This document shows, piece after piece, positions 62,001-64,000 of a stretch of 64,000 bases of DNA. The stretch is taken from the NCBI GenBank assembly GCA_001936135.1, contig CP012817.1, positions 3,658,001-3,722,000 of the forward strand. The letters are read 5' to 3'. This DNA is from Saccharomycopsis fibuligera x Saccharomycopsis cf. fibuligera. Taxonomy: Eukaryota > Ascomycota > Saccharomycetes > Ascoideales > Saccharomycopsidaceae. The translations under genes and the position numbers were made by a program. Under the pieces are notes generated by a model. It was not told the DNA's origin. It was given only the letters and a program-made list of their open reading frames with translations, and did not search any database. Within the stretch, counting starts at the first letter, position 1, and each line of letters begins with the position of its first letter.

Positions 62001-64000
62001 AATCATCACGACGAGTAATAGCTTGGATATCGCGCCACGTTGTTTTGGCGCCAAACCCGATTAAGAAGCAAACAGCCTCCAATGTCATTTTAACAGCTTC
62101 AGGTGGGTTATTCATTGACCTTAATTCACTCAAGTTTTGTTTTTTTATATTTTTGACATTTTGAGCTGCGGCTTCAATTATTGGAATCATTGTATCTAAG
62201 TTTTTAGTCACAATCTCTTTTCTTTCTGCAATTTCCACCTCTTGAGCCTGCAACGCCTCCTGCACTTGTATCGAAGCTTCCTGTTTTCTTTCAGCTTCGT
62301 TTTGATCAACTAACATCTTGTCCAACATGGCTTTTGCTTCAATATCTTTTGCCTTTAGCTCATTCTGCTTTACTGAAAGCTCATCTTTCAAATCCTTAAC
62401 TTGAATCACAGTATCTCTGAGTTTGTCTAACCCAACATTAATGTGTCTTTGATGGCCTTCTAGTTCGTTTTCTTTTACATGGTAGATGTCCAAGAAGTTG
62501 TTCAAAAACTCCATGAAGTCACCAGGTACTCTCTGAGGAACAAAATCAATTCTCTTATTACTATCAATAAGGAGCCTGTGTATATCAATCAATGCCTGAA
62601 TTGCTGTATTCCTGTTTTCAATCGGGATACCTTTTATCATTTCTGAAGAAATTTCTCGTAATGTTTCGTTACTCCAGTCACCTATCCAGTTCACCACACA
62701 TCTATTCAATAAAGCAGGAGACGATAGAATTTCAGGAGTAGTAGAAGTTTCAGGAGAGTTAATTGTAAAAATGACATGCAAATTTTTAGTAATTTGCTGC
62801 GAAAACCATTTATACAATTCCTCCTCAGTATCTAGGAGTAATCCTTGTTGCTGTGATTGATCCAAACATATTGACATCAATTCACTAAACTCGTTACCTG
62901 AAAAAAGACTTGGGATCTCTGAGTTAGCAAGCAAAGTATTCATTCTTTCAATGAAAGAAGATTCAAGAATGTTCGATTCATCAATAATAAAGCAAATCTT
63001 TTCCCCATAAGCTCCAGCTCTTTTGAGTATTTTGCGAAGTGTAGCATCAAAGTCACTCAAGGTGTAATTTCTATGCACTGCTAATTGAACAATCAGTAGC
63101 CCATTAACCCATGCCACAAATCTGCAAAGGGTTGTTTTTCCTCCTGTGGAGTCACCCACAAGGATAAGGTGTCCTTGGGGTAACGAAAGAACGCGATCTA
63201 TTCTTGTGATATGATCAAGACAATCTTGATAGAGAATCAAATTAGTATCCAACACCTCATTGCTAAAAACTCTCAAACGCTCACTAACAAAGAGACGGAA
63301 CTCGTCTATATCCACAGGAGAATAAGAGGAGGATAACCAACGGGAATAGAGAATTGGCTGTTTGAAGATGTACGATTCTTCGCAACTTGGAAATTGACTC
63401 AAAATATTTTCTTTAATAACTTCAAAAATCCAAGACCTATGCTCTTTATCGGCTATGCGATCACTAAAGAGCCTCAACGCTTCATTCACAAACAATCTCA
63501 AGAACTCAGTCAAGCTCATATTATCCTTATTTTCAAGTCCAAAAAACAATGATCTCATAAACCTGGTAAGATCTCTAGGAGATAAGATTGTGAGCTTATT
63601 CTTAAGTCGGTAGTATATGTTAATTATAGTTTCGACAATTATCATGCTGAGGTTGTTGATGTTTTGCTGCTGACTGAATATCTGTTCAGCAAACGAATTG
63701 TAGATAGCTTTTAAACTCTCGCTACTTGGGTAATCAACAAACAATACTGGGCATAAGTTCAAAAACCTTGGACTCAATTCCTTACGTCCTTGATCAGTGG
63801 CTGGATTGCAAGCACCAATAAACTTGACATTCTCCAAAGTGATGAAAACATTATCAGTAGAATAAAAGCCACCCATCTCAACAATACCACGCAAAAACAT
63901 AATAACAGGTTGTGATCCGTATTTATCCAAATTAGGCAAGTTAATCTCGTCAATAAAGCAAACCACCTCTTTCCCCGATTTTGGTACAAGACTGATGCCA
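59065..64000 (-). CDS. DYN1: Cytoplasmic dynein heavy chain, C-terminal 1,644 residues (cut by window edge)
   Basis: Minus-end microtubule motor, used in yeasts for spindle and nuclear positioning. The frame runs off the right edge; the N-terminal ~60% (tail, AAA1, AAA2, AAA3 P-loop) lies outside. The visible part opens with the AAA3 Walker B, VVCFIDEINLP, followed by FLRGIVEMGGFYS. The AAA4 P-loop GDSTGGKTTLCRF (about 63.12-63.16 kb) and CFIIDESN follow. The stalk's first coiled coil is at about 62.2-62.5 kb, the microtubule-binding domain at about 61.9-62.2 kb, and the second coiled coil at about 61.6-61.9 kb. AAA5 (ILSAAFLSYAGYY..) and AAA6 complete the ring; the chain ends about 50 residues after a WIDALPLIQPPNWIG block. 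No frame break was seen. Confidence 0.94.
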   Translation of the reverse strand, partial: GISLVPKSGKEVVCFIDEINLPNLDKYGSQPVIMFLRGIVEMGGFYSTDNVFITLENVKFIGACNPATDQGRKELSPRFLNLCPVLFVDYPSSESLKAIYNSFAEQIFSQQQNINNLSMIIVETIINIYYRLKNKLTILSPRDLTRFMRSLFFGLENKDNMSLTEFLRLFVNEALRLFSDRIADKEHRSWIFEVIKENILSQFPSCEESYIFKQPILYSRWLSSSYSPVDIDEFRLFVSERLRVFSNEVLDTNLILYQDCLDHITRIDRVLSLPQGHLILVGDSTGGKTTLCRFVAWVNGLLIVQLAVHRNYTLSDFDATLRKILKRAGAYGEKICFIIDESNILESSFIERMNTLLANSEIPSLFSGNEFSELMSICLDQSQQQGLLLDTEEELYKWFSQQITKNLHVIFTINSPETSTTPEILSSPALLNRCVVNWIGDWSNETLREISSEMIKGIPIENRNTAIQALIDIHRLLIDSNKRIDFVPQRVPGDFMEFLNNFLDIYHVKENELEGHQRHINVGLDKLRDTVIQVKDLKDELSVKQNELKAKDIEAKAMLDKMLVDQNEAERKQEASIQVQEALQAQEVEIAERKEIVTKNLDTMIPIIEAAAQNVKNIKKQNLSELRSMNNPPEAVKMTLEAVCFLIGFGAKTTWRDIQAITRRDDFIISILNFENNISPQARSYLDNHYFAKPGFNLATVSRASKACGPLLAWIEAQVKYSAVLEQVDPLQNEVFALEESARENKAKVYAINEMLAELQESIEQYKENYSLLIREIENIKVEMKSVESKVKRSMALMESLTQERNRWSKVSFNSERLHLPGNCILSAAFLSYAGYYDQKSRSHMMKLWKNILSEKDIIFDPNLLIAEFLSNPREILSWQENGLANDDLLVENMILIKDCKTFPFLIDPSGKMIEVLGNTISPKKLTITSFLDKGFIKQVENALRFGNSILIEDAEFFDPVISSILKKEYSNAGGRSLLKLNGQEIDCAQNFKLYLHTKNPHIKVPPHIAGRTTIVNFTTTKSSLENKVLNLTLLEKEPEVEEKRQNLIKLNGEYKAHLRKLEDDLLVSLSSSTGNILDNDELIATLENLKQESKVILTKIEEAANVMATVEKVSEKYRLLAVHSSTIFSILHSFNYVNNLYQYSLDYFFDIFNYILARQDKADVGVRFYIKHLYGEVFKRTSISLKQKDRPVLGLSLLLVYLQSMYGNHAFENAQSLLETVYKKPSEIKPIIIKCLSQFKIPQDKLDNFRNSHNEIAFNDLFDVPTIVNGNELHDLKPLLQAIFQLQSNPASFISSLNNICQPLTGLDIFADDDDVDNVFMEYTSSTTPIILSSSEGYDPTFRVKAIATAKHVNLVTVAMGSSEAIDIANQEIRKANKEGYWVLIQNAQMAPSWLGYLSKQLSTITASQNFRILLTCSLTSEIPTTLLRSSYVLVFESTPGLKTALRDAFNSIPESKLEQLPVERRHLYFLLSWFHSVVQERSRFIPIGWKSSHDFNNTDFELSISIIDRVIDKISSGRVNVSPDSIPWEELRYMIGKVAYGGKVDNEDDFTELLKLTASIFNSNAFDGNFNLIENEAFKDQALFPPEGRSIEAYKMWIDALPLIQPPNWIGMSNDVESILNIEKSKDIAKTVVNVANKLDEF

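Overview
This window is nuclear DNA from an ascomycete budding yeast. It is AT-rich, with dense single-copy genes. Introns are few, sit mostly near the 5' end, and carry GTAAGT/GTATGT-type donors and TACTAAC-type branch sites. The proteins match Saccharomycotina families: Mis1, Lys1, Ptc4, Vma2, Mud1, Dib1, Sdh3, Cmc1, Met2, Vps41, Rcy1, Yta7, Arc35, Acp1, MRPS12, Dyn1. CTG codons are scarce in the conserved genes, and one falls where a SET-family motif suggests serine. That hints at the CUG-Ser (Candida/Lodderomyces/Debaryomyces) clade. The clade is an inference and the species cannot be fixed. No transposon, CRISPR array, tRNA, rRNA or prophage-like element was recognised.

Layout. 0-16 kb: an unrecognised partial gene at the left edge; mitochondrial C1-tetrahydrofolate synthase divergent from saccharopine dehydrogenase, with a Gcn4-type site between them; a PTC4-type phosphatase; V-ATPase subunit B; a U1A-type snRNP protein; a secreted prenylcysteine lyase divergent from the U5 snRNP protein Dib1. 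16-26 kb: a gene-poor domain (4.4 kb plus 3.6 kb non-coding) around one poly-Gln, SANT-like putative regulator, with several microsatellites and minisatellites. 25.6-33.4 kb: a small unknown protein with a minisatellite against its start, SDH3, CMC1, an Rrt8/Lds-type membrane protein, 5-hydroxyisourate hydrolase and MET2. 33.8-46 kb: VPS41 converging on RCY1, a 3 kb gap, and a SET-domain methyltransferase. 46-51 kb: a 66-residue unknown protein, an unknown secreted glycoprotein and a tiny GPI-type wall protein. 51-64 kb: YTA7 converging on ARC35, ACP1 divergent from the mitochondrial S12 protein, and the C-terminal 1,644 residues of dynein heavy chain.

Six genes are split by introns, and no unbroken reading frame covers any of them fully. 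For VMA2, MUD1, DIB1, CMC1, ACP1 and the Rrt8-type gene I rebuilt the exons from splice signals; in each the summed exon length is a multiple of three. Several start codons were moved to the first ATG that fits the family.

Functional themes are ordinary housekeeping: amino-acid and one-carbon metabolism (MIS1, LYS1, MET2), respiration and mitochondria (SDH3, CMC1, ACP1, MRPS12), vacuole and endosome traffic (VMA2, VPS41, RCY1), splicing (MUD1, DIB1) and cytoskeleton (ARC35, DYN1). I found no convincing new multi-gene system. The most interesting material is the gene-poor regulator locus, the repeats, and a few genes absent from Saccharomyces cerevisiae (prenylcysteine lyase, hydroxyisourate hydrolase).
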